Below, one piece after another: positions 36,919 through 47,935 of a DNA stretch of 64,000 bases. The notes under the pieces were generated by a model. The model had not been told where the DNA came from, made no database searches, and was given only the letters and a program-made list of their open reading frames with translations. The translations under genes and the position numbers were made by a program. Position 1 is the stretch's first letter. The number at the start of each line of letters is the position of its first letter. This stretch comes from Haematococcus lacustris (lineage: Eukaryota > Chlorophyta > Chlorophyceae > Chlamydomonadales > Haematococcaceae), in the NCBI GenBank assembly GCA_030144725.1, contig JASKMD010000015.1, positions 3,909,810 through 3,973,809 on the forward strand, in the 5' to 3' direction.

Positions 36919-39696
36919 ATGGTCGGTCTACGACGGCTTAATTTAAATGCATGGCCGCTTGCAGTCACCTCCCTCGTGCTCTCGCTCACCAACCTATGGC
37001 TTTGGGTCGGGCATCGATCAGCATGCCGGCCTCAGCGGAAGGAGTTATCAGTAGACGTAGAAGAGGGCAGTCAGAAGGTACAGGCAGTTACATGCAGGCA
37101 GATCCAGGGAGATGAAGAAGCAGACAAGCAAGAGGGTGAGGCAGCATTGGCACAGCGGATAGTGCAGGTAGATAGAGATGCCCCGGGTGCAGCCTGCAGC
37201 CGCAACCCACGTGATCCACGGCCTCGCTCTGGGTGAGTTTGCTGCACTTGGGTGCAGCCGGCCCAGTGTACCTGCATTCGACACTTGGCAGGCCAGTGTG
37301 TGCAGGTACCTGGAGTGGGATGAGTATTTCATGCAGCTAGCATTGTTGACTGCGCAGCGCTCCAAGGTTAGAGTCACAGCTCAAACCTAAGGCAAGCCTG
37401 GTCAGGCCACGAGCAGCGTCTCCTACTCCTGGCCGGTGCTGCAGGACCCCAACAAGCAGGTCGGCGCAGTGATTGTGGGGCAGCAGCAAGTCATCTTGGC
37501 TGTTGGCTACAACGGCTTTCCCAGGTGCTTGCAATCTGCTACCAACTAGAGGCCTTGTTCACTGCATGACCCTTTGAAGCAGCAGCACTGTGCTGCGAAC
37601 TGCTAGATAGGCCCTCCCCGCCAGTCCCTGCCAGCAGGCGTCTGCCAGGCAGGCAGGGTGACCCCTGTGGTGTGGGCCATGCAGGGGCTGCTCGGATGCA
37701 GCCTTGCCCTGGGCTAAGGAGCCCCCCGAGGGCATCACCGACCTGCTGGACACAAAGTACCCGTACGTGGTCCACGCTGAGGCAAACGCGCTGCTCAACA
37801 AGAACGCGGCTAGTGTGGAGGGCGCGGTGGGTTCCAGCTTCACATGCCTCCCAGGCAGAGGCAGCGGGGGTTTTCAAGGTAGCTTGTGCAAAGGGACATA
37901 AGGTAGTGGCATGATAGCTGTGGCCCTACTCAGCATATACCTCCCCTCCTACTAACCATACCTCCCTTCCAGCTAGGAGCTACATTGCCTAAAGTCTGGG
38001 TTCGTTGTCAGGCTTGATTCCTGATTCGCTGCCCCAACCCCTTGTCAAAGGTAGGGATCTAGCCATTTGCATGGGACACATGCTCTTATGTAAGCAACAG
38101 CTCGGACAGTACCTGTAGCACACATTGCTGTTCTACAGGCTGCTGGGCCTGGGCTTTGGGTGAATGGTCTGGCAGCTTCTTGAAGCCTAGGCCAGGGTAC
38201 TCCTTGCCTTGGGCCGGTGTCCTTGCTTGGCCTGGCCATCAGCACAGCTGCACTAGGCGGCATGGGGCCTCCCTTACCAGCTGGAGGTTGAGGGCTGAGT
38301 TGCAGTCCCTGTCCACCCATCTGCCAGGGTCCCCAGGGGTGGCCTGGTTCACCCAGGTGCAGCACGTGAGACCCTGCTCTGGCGCCTCACACCACTGCCT
38401 CCAAGCTGACCAGGGCAAGCGGTCCTGCACCTGACCTGCTGGGGGCTTCAGCCTGCAGGCCTAGTGGGCTTGCTTCGGCTCAGCCGCCTCTCACTGGGCT
38501 GCTGGCTGTGCACAGCTTACCTGACCCTGCTGGTGCAAAAATCAGCCTCTCCATCACCTGCAGCAGGGCACTCGCACCCTACTCAACCCGCGTCAACCAA
38601 CATTGCCAAAGACCACCACCAGCTGCTTGCTTGTCCCCCACTGCCACTGGGACACATTGACTGCCTCCTCCTCCAGCCGCATGGCACACAAGACACACAA
38701 TGCGCATGATGGTTACATGGTCGCATGGGTGACATTCATCAGCCTTCGGCCGTGCCCCTTCCCCCTGCCATTGGCACACCCACCTTCCCAAAGAAGCGCT
38801 CCAGGACCTCTTCTGCGTGCCGTACAGCTTGGGCTTCTGCTCTTCCCATTAGGGGTACAGGTTCCTTTCCTTCCCAGGTGGCCATCCAGATGGCCAGGGC
38901 GAGGCTCTCCTTTTGCTTCATTGTTGCAGTGGCTCCACTCAGCAAGAGCCATTTGTGCAGAATGGCGTTGTGTGACAAATTGCTTTGCACCTGTGCCTGC
39001 AGTCACTGTACGTCACACTCTTCCCATGCAATGAATGTGCCAAGCTGCTGATCCAAGCCGGCATCAAGGAGGTAGTTTTCCTGGAGGCGAGTACCTCCTT
39101 TCTTGACTCCTTGTCTGCAGCCTCACCACTCAACATTCAGCCCCAGCCACTGGCCCCTACCTTGCTCTTTGGCACCAACTCCATGCTGACTCCATGCGCG
39201 ACACACACGCACAGCCTTGCACGCTGCAGCACCTTGGGCAGGCCCTCACAATTCGCTGGTGAGCAGCTCTTCACAACATCAGTATTCAATAAGCTGTAGC
39301 GGGCTGCAGGGTCTGGTGCAGCCATGCAGCGTTGCATGACTGACCTCCTCAGCGGCTGACCTGCTGCCTCTGCAGGACAAAGTCCTGAGCCACCTGCAGG
39401 ACCCCCAGCACCCGGGCTATGCGCGGCTGCACCAGATACTGCACACCACCTCTGCCAAGCCGCCACCACCAGCTAATGGCCACATGCAAGGCATGGCTCG
39501 GCCAGCATGCACAGATGCTGGTGACCAAGAGCAGGAAGCTGTGTACCAGCAGCAGCAACGACTCGACGGCGGCGGTAGCAGCACCACCACCAAGCCGATT
39601 GATAGCTGCTACATCGCCTCTTGGAGGTTGCTTCGGTTAGCCGGGGTCAAGCTCAGGCAATACAAGCTCACAAGGAGTGGCTTGCTCTCAGTGTAA
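36919..39696 (+). CDS. dCMP deaminase (6 exons, membrane-anchored N-terminus)
   Basis: The enzyme deaminates dCMP to dUMP, the precursor for thymidylate synthase. Exons 36919-37232, 37306-37366, 37445-37524, 37685-37826, 39003-39086 and 39376-39696 join in phase to 333 aa. The core reads [26 protein letters not shown], the zinc motif HAEAN (about residues 182-186; E184 is the proton shuttle) and PCNEC (207-211), then [20 protein letters not shown] near the C-terminus. A hydrophobic segment ([15 protein letters not shown]) near residue 20 resembles the N-terminal anchor of plant dCMP deaminases. Exon 5 must end at GAG/GCGAGT, a GC donor, to stay in frame. The Gln/Pro-rich stretch before the C-terminus is longer than in plant relatives. 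An in-frame start at 36820 is possible. Confidence 0.92.
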
Positions 39697-40822
39697 GCTA
39701 CTATCACCAGGGTGCCCGCGCTGGTGTGGGCAAGGCGGTTGCAGCACACGTTTCCAACCTGTCAGGCAGGCGGCTGGGCTGGAGTATGACTGCGGTTGGT
39801 GAAGGAGAGGATTTGGCCATCCACAGCACAGGCAAGTCGACAAGCGGCTGCATGACCAATCGCCGGTTGCCAAGGATCAAAGAGCCATAGGAGCTGTAGG
39901 CAGCTGATGTTACGTCCGCATACGCAGCTAGTGTGATGATAAGCTGTAGGCCATGCACTGGCAATGTAGACCCCTGAGCTCTTAACACTGTCAGGTTCCA
40001 TGCGGGCACAGCATAGATGGCCGGGTCCGCAACTACTCATATGCATTCAGGCTATTAATGCTGTTGAGAGGCCCAGTGGTCTTTGGACGGAATGTGCTAC
40101 CAGGGATGGGGTTTGTAGTCATCAAGGGTACACCCAATCTCCCACACATAAACACCTCGACATACCTTGCATGGATGTCTCGACATGAGGGTGTGATGAT
40201 GCTGCCAGGTTCCATGATCTGCCTTGAGGTCAGATACCTACTCCTAGTTGCATCCTTACTCGGCTCTAAGCTCATTGAGTGCCAGGCTTTGCTGCCCTCA
40301 TTAACCTGTGCTTTAATCTTACATCTGTGTCAGGCCAAACTGGGCAGCTAATCCTCAGGGGTCAGGCAACAGTGGCCTTAGGGGCATTCTTGTGGACACT
40401 GTGGGGCTGCATGTTGCTTCTGAATTACACCGCTACACCGCCAGCATGGCTGCAGGGCATTGAACTCCACGTTGATGTTGTCATTCACCGTCGAGCCAAT
40501 TGTCGTTGAGACTAGGTGTGCAGCGCACTAAGAGGCAACCTAAGCAATCAAGGCATGCCAATGCCAAAGCCACATCATAGCCATGACCTTGCATGCCTGT
40601 GCACATTGCGATTGATCATGGCTTGCACAGGCACACGAACCAGTATGGCTGAGCTGGAGTGGTCAGCGACAGTAGCCTTTACAATAAAACCTTGTGTTTG
40701 GTTCTGCATGGACTTTTGAAGAAGCATGAGGGCTGTAGGGATCGGAACTTCATCATGGCTTGCTCAGGTGTGTCGGGGAGAGGATGCTAGCTTGCTCTTA
40801 TGGAGTGCTCGCACCCCGCACA
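39697..40822. other. Intergenic region with dispersed-repeat pieces
   Basis: No gene was recognised. The 39825-39890 part ('ggcaagtcgacaagcggctg') resembles 58305-58350. The 40070-40140 part ('gggtttgtagtcatcaaggg') resembles 61290-61370. These shared pieces suggest old copies of uncharacterised repeats. Confidence 0.45.
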
Positions 40823-41879
40823 ATGCGGCGTGGACCAGCGCGAACAGCGTGTCGAGCTGTGAACTTTGAAAACGAGTTGTTCGCCCGCCAGGTGCTCAAC
40901 GCCACCTGATCGCCACCCGTCAGCTGCGTGTGAGTACTGACGAGCTCCAAGCTTTTGGTTGCAGCTGCAAGGCAAGAGCTTCCTATGCACCCAGTGTGGC
41001 AAATGCTGCACAGGAGAGGGGGGTGCGTGTGGCTGGCTGCAGCTTACACTTCACTATGTGTTGTAACAGTATCACACTGGAGACCAGTGTCACATCCTTG
41101 GTGTCCTCAATGGCCTGCTGCAGAAGTCTGGGTGTCCTCTGAGGAGCTGCTCCGCATTTCAGAACACCTCCATCTCACCCCGCAAGCTTTCCAACGCAGA
41201 TACACTGAGAAGCACAGCGGTTGCAAAGGATGGCACTTATTGCTGACAAAGGGGGAGGAGCAGGTGACACTAAACCGCAGTGCAAGCATCATGCGGACAC
41301 AGCTGTCTTGCTGCACCATTGGTGTTGGGCTGCCTCATTGTACGGCATAGCACAAACATAGCCATGCAGCTCCATGTGCAGAACTGTGTGTTCCTACAAG
41401 ACAAGCAGTGCTCCATACACGCAGTGAGGCCCCGTCAGTGTGCCACCTATCCCTGGTAGGGTACCACCTCGCCCCATCACATCTCCTCCCCACCGCAAGC
41501 ACTAGCTGGTAGCAAGCATCCACAATCTGCAGGTGGCCAGAATTGATGGACCCGGCGGATTGGCAACGGGAAAAAGATAACATATGCGAGGGTAGGTGAC
41601 AGCGAGTAGCCTACCACTCTTCCTCGCTAGGCAGGATGAGAGAGATGCCACGTGTCAGTGCAGGCTTTGACCACCCTGATGCGCCAGTGCTGGACGTCGG
41701 CTCCGCAGCTGCTCAGCTGAAACAGGCCACACATGATGTACAGGTGTGGACGTGCTCAAGGGAGCAAGTACACATACATGAAGGAGGGCTGTGGCCATGT
41801 ATGCCGTGCTGCACCCTTGTCATTGACCTTTGTGCAGGTGCGCACACTGCTACAGCAGGAGCGAAAGGATCGCATCTGA
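40823..41879 (+). CDS. CxxCxxCC zinc/iron-chelating domain protein (YkgJ family)
   Basis: The family binds a metal through a Cys cluster; its biochemical role is unknown. Seven exons (40823-40891, 40965-41022, 41124-41263, 41382-41455, 41533-41591, 41664-41743, 41838-41879) join in phase to 173 aa. The defining cluster CTQCGKCC lies at residues 31-38. It is followed by GEVWVSSEELLRIS, then NCVFL ... QCSIHAVRPRQCATYP (Cys at about 91, 99 and 109) and WWPELM, the usual family order. The N-terminus (MRRGPARTACRAVNFENELF) is short and could be a partial targeting sequence, or a further upstream exon could exist. It converges with the WW-domain gene, whose stop lies 243 bp away. Confidence 0.88.
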
Positions 41880-42121
41880 AGACGGTAGGCACAGCACGCA
41901 GCGTCCCTGCCAGCTACAGAGTGCCCTTAGGACTATCTTCACAAGTCGGAGGTGTGGCGTTCCCAGCTGTGGTGTGTGGGCATGTCCCAAGTGCTCTCGC
42001 CGGTGCGGGCGTTGTACCAGTACTTCTGGCCAGCATGCTCCCTGTAGCAGGCATGGTGGTAGAACAGGGCATCACTTGCAACTGGTTATGCCAGCCAGCC
42101 GCTCGCTGACCATGTAGCAAC

Positions 42122-44281
42122 TCACTTTGACTCAAGCTCTTGCCAGGCCATTTCCTCTGGAGCTTCCCATGTGCTTTCCCCAGTTGCAATGTTGACAAAG
42201 TAAGTCTTGTCACCTGTGGTCGCAAGGGCAGCAGCTGCATCGCTGTCAGTTTGGTGTGCTTCCTGCTGGCAAAACCAGGTTGCATGGCTGACATGATAGG
42301 GTGCCAGGGACCTCCTCTGCATGAGCCAGGCAGCGATGGCGAGGATGAGCTTGGCAAGGGACCAACAGTAGAAAATGCGGTGGTCTGCCATTGTGACACG
42401 CTGGGTTTGGCAGCGATAACATAAGATGCGCTGGTTTGCAGTCATGACACGCTAATGAACAGCTGTGTAAGCTTCCTACAGCTCCTCGTCCCCCACTAGG
42501 GCATACATTAACTTCCTACAGCCCAGTGATGATGCGACTTGTCAGCATGAACCCCACCCACAGTAGGACGTGTTTCTGAAACGGCTATGCATGCACATCT
42601 TCACTCACTATCCTCTGCCTTCACAGCCCTCCAAGGAGTGAGGAAGCGCGGATCCTCCCAAGAGTACTGCTGTGTCTTGGGATTCCACCATCGCACATTG
42701 CGCATCTCTGTCGCCTGTAGGTCCAGGTGCACATCATGCAAGGCCGGGCTGCAGCTTAGGCAAGGCACATGAACATACCCACAGCTTGAAGAGCGGAGAA
42801 CAACCAACAACACCTACTTCTTCTAGCATGTCTGCGGGCAGCTCGTCGGGAATGATGCTTTGGCTGGTGTTGGTGGCCCAGTTGTACCAGACATCTTGGT
42901 CAGCCTGCCTGAGTAGACGCCATGATAAAGCCTGCGAGCACACAAGACGCAAGGTCTGACTACTCCGTTGACGCTGCTGCCCATGCATTGAAGCTAGGGC
43001 AGGAGGCACCTGGTACATGTGCCGTCACTTGGCTCACCGGTGGCAGCTTGGCAGTGGTTTGCCCAGTAACATAGTTTGTGTACTTGGCAGGCTGGCCTTG
43101 GTACTGAGTTCGCTGCCAGGCGCAGGATGGTGGAATGTTCCAGCGAGCTTCCTTCCTTGCGCTGTTCCACCAATATGGGTTGCCTACGTCAGCAGGCAAG
43201 CATAGAGCAGTTTCTGCAGACATGTTGGTTAGAGATTGGCCTGAGCATGCAGCCAACGAGTGCCCTGTAGGCAGACGCAACACACAATACCGGCTGAGCT
43301 GTCAAAGCCATTCTCGCTTGCTCAGCACTCCTACCTTTCTCATCACTCTTCTTCACCCATGACGCTGGGGCATCTTCAAATGCCAAAGCATGGGCGTCAT
43401 TGGCGTCATACAGCTTCACAAGCGCTGCGATGTCCTCTGAACCTTGTAACTGTACACATGAACAATTGTATGCGCCTCTCAAAGGCACTTTCAGGAGGGA
43501 CCATCAGGGCTCGTCATCGCCACTGCTGGTGTCAAACTATTTCCAGTCTTACAACCTGCAAGCTAATCCTGCAGTCCATGAATAATGTGCATGCACTGCT
43601 CTCACCTCTCGCGCACTCTTTCCAGATTTGTCCAGCATGTCAATGTCTGCACCATAGGCTAGCAAAAGCCTTGCAACCTGCATCACCACAACATAATTTC
43701 ATATGTGTGCATGTATCTCTAGACATGCGTTAAGCTTACATATCTGCCACACAGCTAACTTCCACACCTCAGTCTGTCCAGTGCTAAATGCAAGCAGCAC
43801 TGGTGGCACCCCAGTAGCTGGGTCCTTGCTATTAGCTCGTGCTCCAAATTGAATCAACGCATCCACATACTTGACATCCTTGGACCTGACAGCCTCGATT
43901 CTGCAAGTGTGGGCAGCAATCAATGAAGCTGAAGCTAGGTTGCAAGGTGCAGCCGCATGTATGACAGCTGGATGACAGCAATTCCTACAATGGCAGACGC
44001 CCTCTTGTGTCCGGCTGATTAACATCAGCCCCAGCCGCAAGCTCAGCTGTGAAGTCGTCCCAGGCTTTCTGCAAGCCAGCACTAGCAGTTGTCTCACGCT
44101 GCATGAATTTGCTTTAACTGCGATGTACACATCGACAGCTCACCTTGCTGATCAAATCGATTAGTCTGTTTGAGGTGGTGGGCTTCCCTCCCAGCGACTT
44201 GGTTTTTGCGGCATCCGCTACAAACACCAGCGTGCACCAGAGGAGCACCAAAGACAAAACACGAATGCTTCTGCTTAACAT
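42122..44281 (-). CDS. Secreted/ER ankyrin and multi-WW protein (9 exons)
   Basis: Nine exons (44281-44144, 44068-43989, 43900-43768, 43677-43606, 43449-43335, 43183-43038, 42931-42818, 42714-42609, 42213-42122) join in phase to 331 aa. The N-terminus LSRSIRVLSLVLLWCTLVFV is a likely signal peptide ending ADA/AK. Ankyrin-like repeats follow (GADVNQPDTRGRLPL, ALIQFGARANSKDPATG, RLLLAYGADIDMLDKSGKSA). Then come about five WW-like units: around NPYWWNSARKEARW, PAKYTNYVTGQTTAKLPP, DQDVWYNWATNTSQSIIP, VRWWNPKTQQYSWEDPR and TYFVNIATGESTWEAPEE. WW domains bind proline-rich ligands; several here lack one of the two signature Trp residues. Specific function is unknown. An in-frame ATG 15 codons upstream (44326) is possible. 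Confidence 0.88.
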
Positions 44282-44773
44282 CGTAAGCGGAGCAAATGGT
44301 TCCCAGTTTTGGTGGCTACAGTGCATCGCATAGGTGCGTCGCGTCGTCGTTTGAATTTATTCACACTATGCTCTGTTCGCCGAGTGGGCACCACTCGCGC
44401 GAGTACCACAACGCTGCAGCCTCTAAAACGGCCTTCCTGATTGACACCTCCTCCCCTCGTTCGCGTCTCAATCAACTGCCTACGTCTGGTCGAAGCTACC
44501 TTCCTGCCCACTCATCACCGGGGCGCTGACCTTCTAACCACAGTCACCTTCACACGCATACACACGCCACCTACACTCCAAGCTCCACTCTGAGCACGCT
44601 GCCTGCCTCCCTAACCCTACAAATCCCTAGCCTCTGCTCATCACTATGATGAGGACAACACTCCCCTTACTGCTTTTGTGCCGCTACTTGCGTCCGGCAT
44701 GGTTCCTCATGAAGGGCGCCTCAGTGCACGCGTGTAAAGCCGCATAGCTTGCCTCCGTCAACGCCGGTACTCA
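44282..44773. other. Upstream region of the WW gene
   Basis: This probably contains the WW gene promoter. No gene was recognised on either strand; the open frames here overlap the exon 1 antisense and look incidental. Confidence 0.4.
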
Positions 44774-45185
44774 AGAAATGCAAGTCAGGTGATCATCTCG
44801 CGGCCCACGCGTTGCATGCGCTGGTCCAGCCGGTTGATGTCTTGCTGCAGCCGCTGCACCTGCTGGTCCCCTTCCCATTCCCCACCCCCCTCCCCGCCTT
44901 CCCCGCATTATCCGCCGCTCCCCCCTTCCCCGCTGCCCCCGCCTTGCGTCCCTAACGGGTTCTGCGGCTCAGGCGCGGAAGTGGGCGGGCCTTCAGCAAC
45001 ATCTGCAGCGCACGAACATTGTCGTTACCCGGCATTCAGGGCAACTGCAAGCGGAGCGGCTGTTGGCAGTACCAAGCCGACCTCACATCACCTTCCACTT
45101 ACGTGAGCTCCCGCTCACTCCGCATCACGAGGCGCGAGTGGCGTTTGCCGTGCCGAGATTGCTGCGCGGCCCAGTACGAGCACAT
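44774..45185 (-). CDS. Possible small unrecognised gene
   Basis: On the minus strand an ATG at 45185 opens MCSYWAAQQSRHGKRHSRLV ... up to a strong donor (AC/GTAAGTGG, about 45102). A downstream frame ending at about 44774 reads DQQVQRLQQDINRLDQRMQR, a heptad-rich coiled coil followed by a stop. The connecting exon cannot be fixed: a CTTGCAG acceptor near 45055 gives CPEC in one frame. I do not recognise the protein, and the two pieces may not belong together. Confidence 0.3.
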
Positions 45186-46227
45186 TGTTGCGTGAGATGA
45201 CGTGGTGAGCGGGTGTACGGCGACCCAGCAATATGGCGACCCAGCAAATCGGTTGTCAAGGAGCGCAGTCAAAAGCCTAGAACCAGCCCGAAACCCAATA
45301 GTGTGTGTCATTAACCCCTGCGAGCTGTACTGGGGTGCTTGTAGTCACGAACAGCCCTCCCCGTCAAGAGTCACAAGGCCTTCAGATCAAGGGTGTACAG
45401 CCTAGAGGATCAGAGCCTGATCAGAGCTGACTCCAGGGAGGTGACAGGCTCCCCAGGGCATAGTTTACAATGTGGTGGCACAAGCATAGAAAGGAAAACC
45501 AACGGATCCCAGCCATGCAATGGCATGTACTGCAAAAATGCATTCTCAAACTGCCTACCAACAATCAGGCATGCAATCGAACATGTGTTTCATCAGGTGC
45601 ACGTCATTGAGCACCGACGCCGGCAAATCCTTGACATGAAGCTCCTCATGTGCCACTGAAGGGTACAATGTGTGCGCGAGAAGGCAGGCAACTGTGTATC
45701 AGTCTCCGGGAATGATGGCGGGTAGTCTCCCATGCTGCCAGTTGCCGCCAGTCGTTCAAGAGGGTGCTGCATGCGCCTTTAAGAGGCACTTCGCGGGTGG
45801 GACCATCAGGGCTCGTCATCGCCACTGCTGTTGCTGTACTACCTCCAGGCAGTTTGCATCTACAAGGCGGTGGCAAGGCATGACAGGGGGGTTGAGCTAT
45901 GGGCCAGTTGAAAGTGATGACGCAATGCTTATCTTGCATGGCTGTACCCATCAGGTGTACGGCTGCCAGTGGCGAAGAAGAGCGTCCGGGTCCATCTACT
46001 ACTGAATCTTGGACGTGTTGGATACACTAGTCTCGAAGTGGTATGATATTCTGCACCCTACTTTGTGATCCTATACAGGCTCGTTAACTTGTCTGGATAA
46101 ACTTGTAAAGCTAAGCAGATGGGACACATCCTAGGAAAGTGGCCGTGCGCCTGTCCTGTGAGGCTATTGCTGCATGAGCTGCCTGCAGAGCCTGGCAGGA
46201 TGAAGCAGGGCGGCACAGTGCCAGCCA
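45186..46227. other. Intergenic, includes a dispersed repeat
   Basis: About 65 bp at 45775-45838 ('gggaccatcagggctcgtca' and flanks) recur in the WW gene intron at 43478-43545, as direct copies. No gene was recognised in the rest. Confidence 0.45.
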
Positions 46228-47935
46228 TTAACCTCTTGCCAAGGCCACAGCAATACCCAAGCACCCACCAGGGTCACGGAAGAACACGGCGGGTCGCCCA
46301 CTCATGCTCATCGTGTAAGGCACACCAGACGCCTTCAACTTCTCCACCAGTGGCCCGATGTCTTCCACCCCAACACAGAAGTGTCTGTCTCGACCACCAT
46401 GCTGCATGGCACAGAAATACATGGCAATGAGCTGTGGCACCACATGTTGCGCTTTGGCTGTGCCGCCGGCCTGTTGAGCAGGAGCTTGCATGGAGCCCTG
46501 TGCAAGCCAGGTGTTGGTGCAGGCTGCAGGCTACATGATGCTACCTGTTGACAATGGACACAACAACCTTTGCAGCAACAGCAAGGCAATTACATACAGT
46601 AGCAGCTCATAACAGCAGCCCACAGCAACCGTTTACAGAAGCCACTCACGGCAGCAGTTCACAGGCAGCCAAGCATGCACATGACAATGCAACAGTTGTG
46701 ATGTTGACGGCACACAGCAGCAGAGCTCACAGCATCAGCTCACAGGAGTGACTCACAAGCAACTGCACACCACGGCAGCAGCAGCAAGGCGGGTGTGCAC
46801 TGCAAGGGGCTTACCTCAGGGCGACCTGACAGAGGGTCGGGGTTAGGCAGCTCCATGAGGTGAATCATCTCTGTCCCAATCCACAGCCAGGCGCCTCGGT
46901 AGGGCAGCTTGTCATGAGGCCGATCAGGGTTCACCTGGAGCCCTGCATGACCAGCACCCACCAGCCCTCGGCCCAACCCACCAACTCTATGTCCCTGAGT
47001 GCCCCTCAGCCAAGACTTGACCTATTACAACGCTGGCCAGAGTCCTCACCATTCCCGGCATAACACTCCTCCTAGCTGCGACTGCTGCTGCTCCAGCACT
47101 GCTCCTTGCTGCTGCCGACGTAGTAAATGGTTCGCCCTAGCAGCATGCTGGTGCTGCTGCTGCTGGTGCTGCTGCTGGTGATGCATCAGCAGCCAAGGTT
47201 GCCACATACCCCAACTGACATTTGCATATGCCAGCTCAGCAGGCAGCGCTCACCCAACACGGTCTCGTAGAACTGTAGCGCTTTGTCCAAGTCAGCACAC
47301 AGCAGCGCCACATGGTGCACCCCTTGGAACTTGATGTGGCTGCCTCCTTCTGCGCAAGCAAGCATCACATCATGGGCCCATAGCTTTCCATGTTCCAGCA
47401 GAGCTACGTTGCACTAAGCAGCATTGCCACAAGGATGGCGATGATGACGGTCTGGGTAAGGACAAGCAGCCGTACCAGCTGACACAGCTGATGCAGCTGA
47501 CACACCACATTACCTACACACTACAAACAGCATTGTCACGCCTTCTACATAACTCACTGAAACTACTGCTACTGCTGATGCTGATGCTGTTGCATGATGC
47601 TTGCATCCCTATGACCACCACCTAAGATACCCCAGAGGCATGCAGGCTGCTCCATGCACCATGGGGTGTGATGACAGAAGATGTGTACCGATGGCACCAT
47701 GTAGCCAAAGGACCGCTGGTCAGACAACAGCAAGCACAGGGGGCATGTGTCTTGGGGGCTTACCTGCCCCCCTGGACTCCACCCCCGCGGAAGGCATCCC
47801 ACGGACTTCATGAAGTAGAGTGGATCGATTGGTAGGGACTTTGAGTGAAGGGCGGCCAGGGCCCACACGGTGGCTGCGGCCACCACAGGTCCATGTTGTG
47901 GGTGGTGCCACGCTCTTCAGATCATGGTGCAGGCC
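46228..47935 (-). CDS. Plant-type VOC (glyoxalase/dioxygenase fold) protein, 5' end open
   Basis: Members fold as paired beta-alpha-beta modules around a metal or ligand site; the plant subgroup has no settled reaction. Exons at up to 47935-47764, 47349-47254, 46942-46815 and 46401-46228 join in phase. The core reads GVHHVALLCADLDKALQFYE, TVLGLQVNPDRPHDKLPYRG, AWLWIGTEMIHLMELPNP, then HGGRDRHFC and SGRPAVFFRDPGG, closely following the plant glyoxalase-like proteins. The first visible exon is rich in Ser, Arg and Gly and looks like a transit peptide. It has no ATG in frame after a stop at 47938, so a further 5' exon is needed. The C-terminus lacks the usual acidic ELE metal motif (it reads LGIAVALARG). 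Confidence 0.87.
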
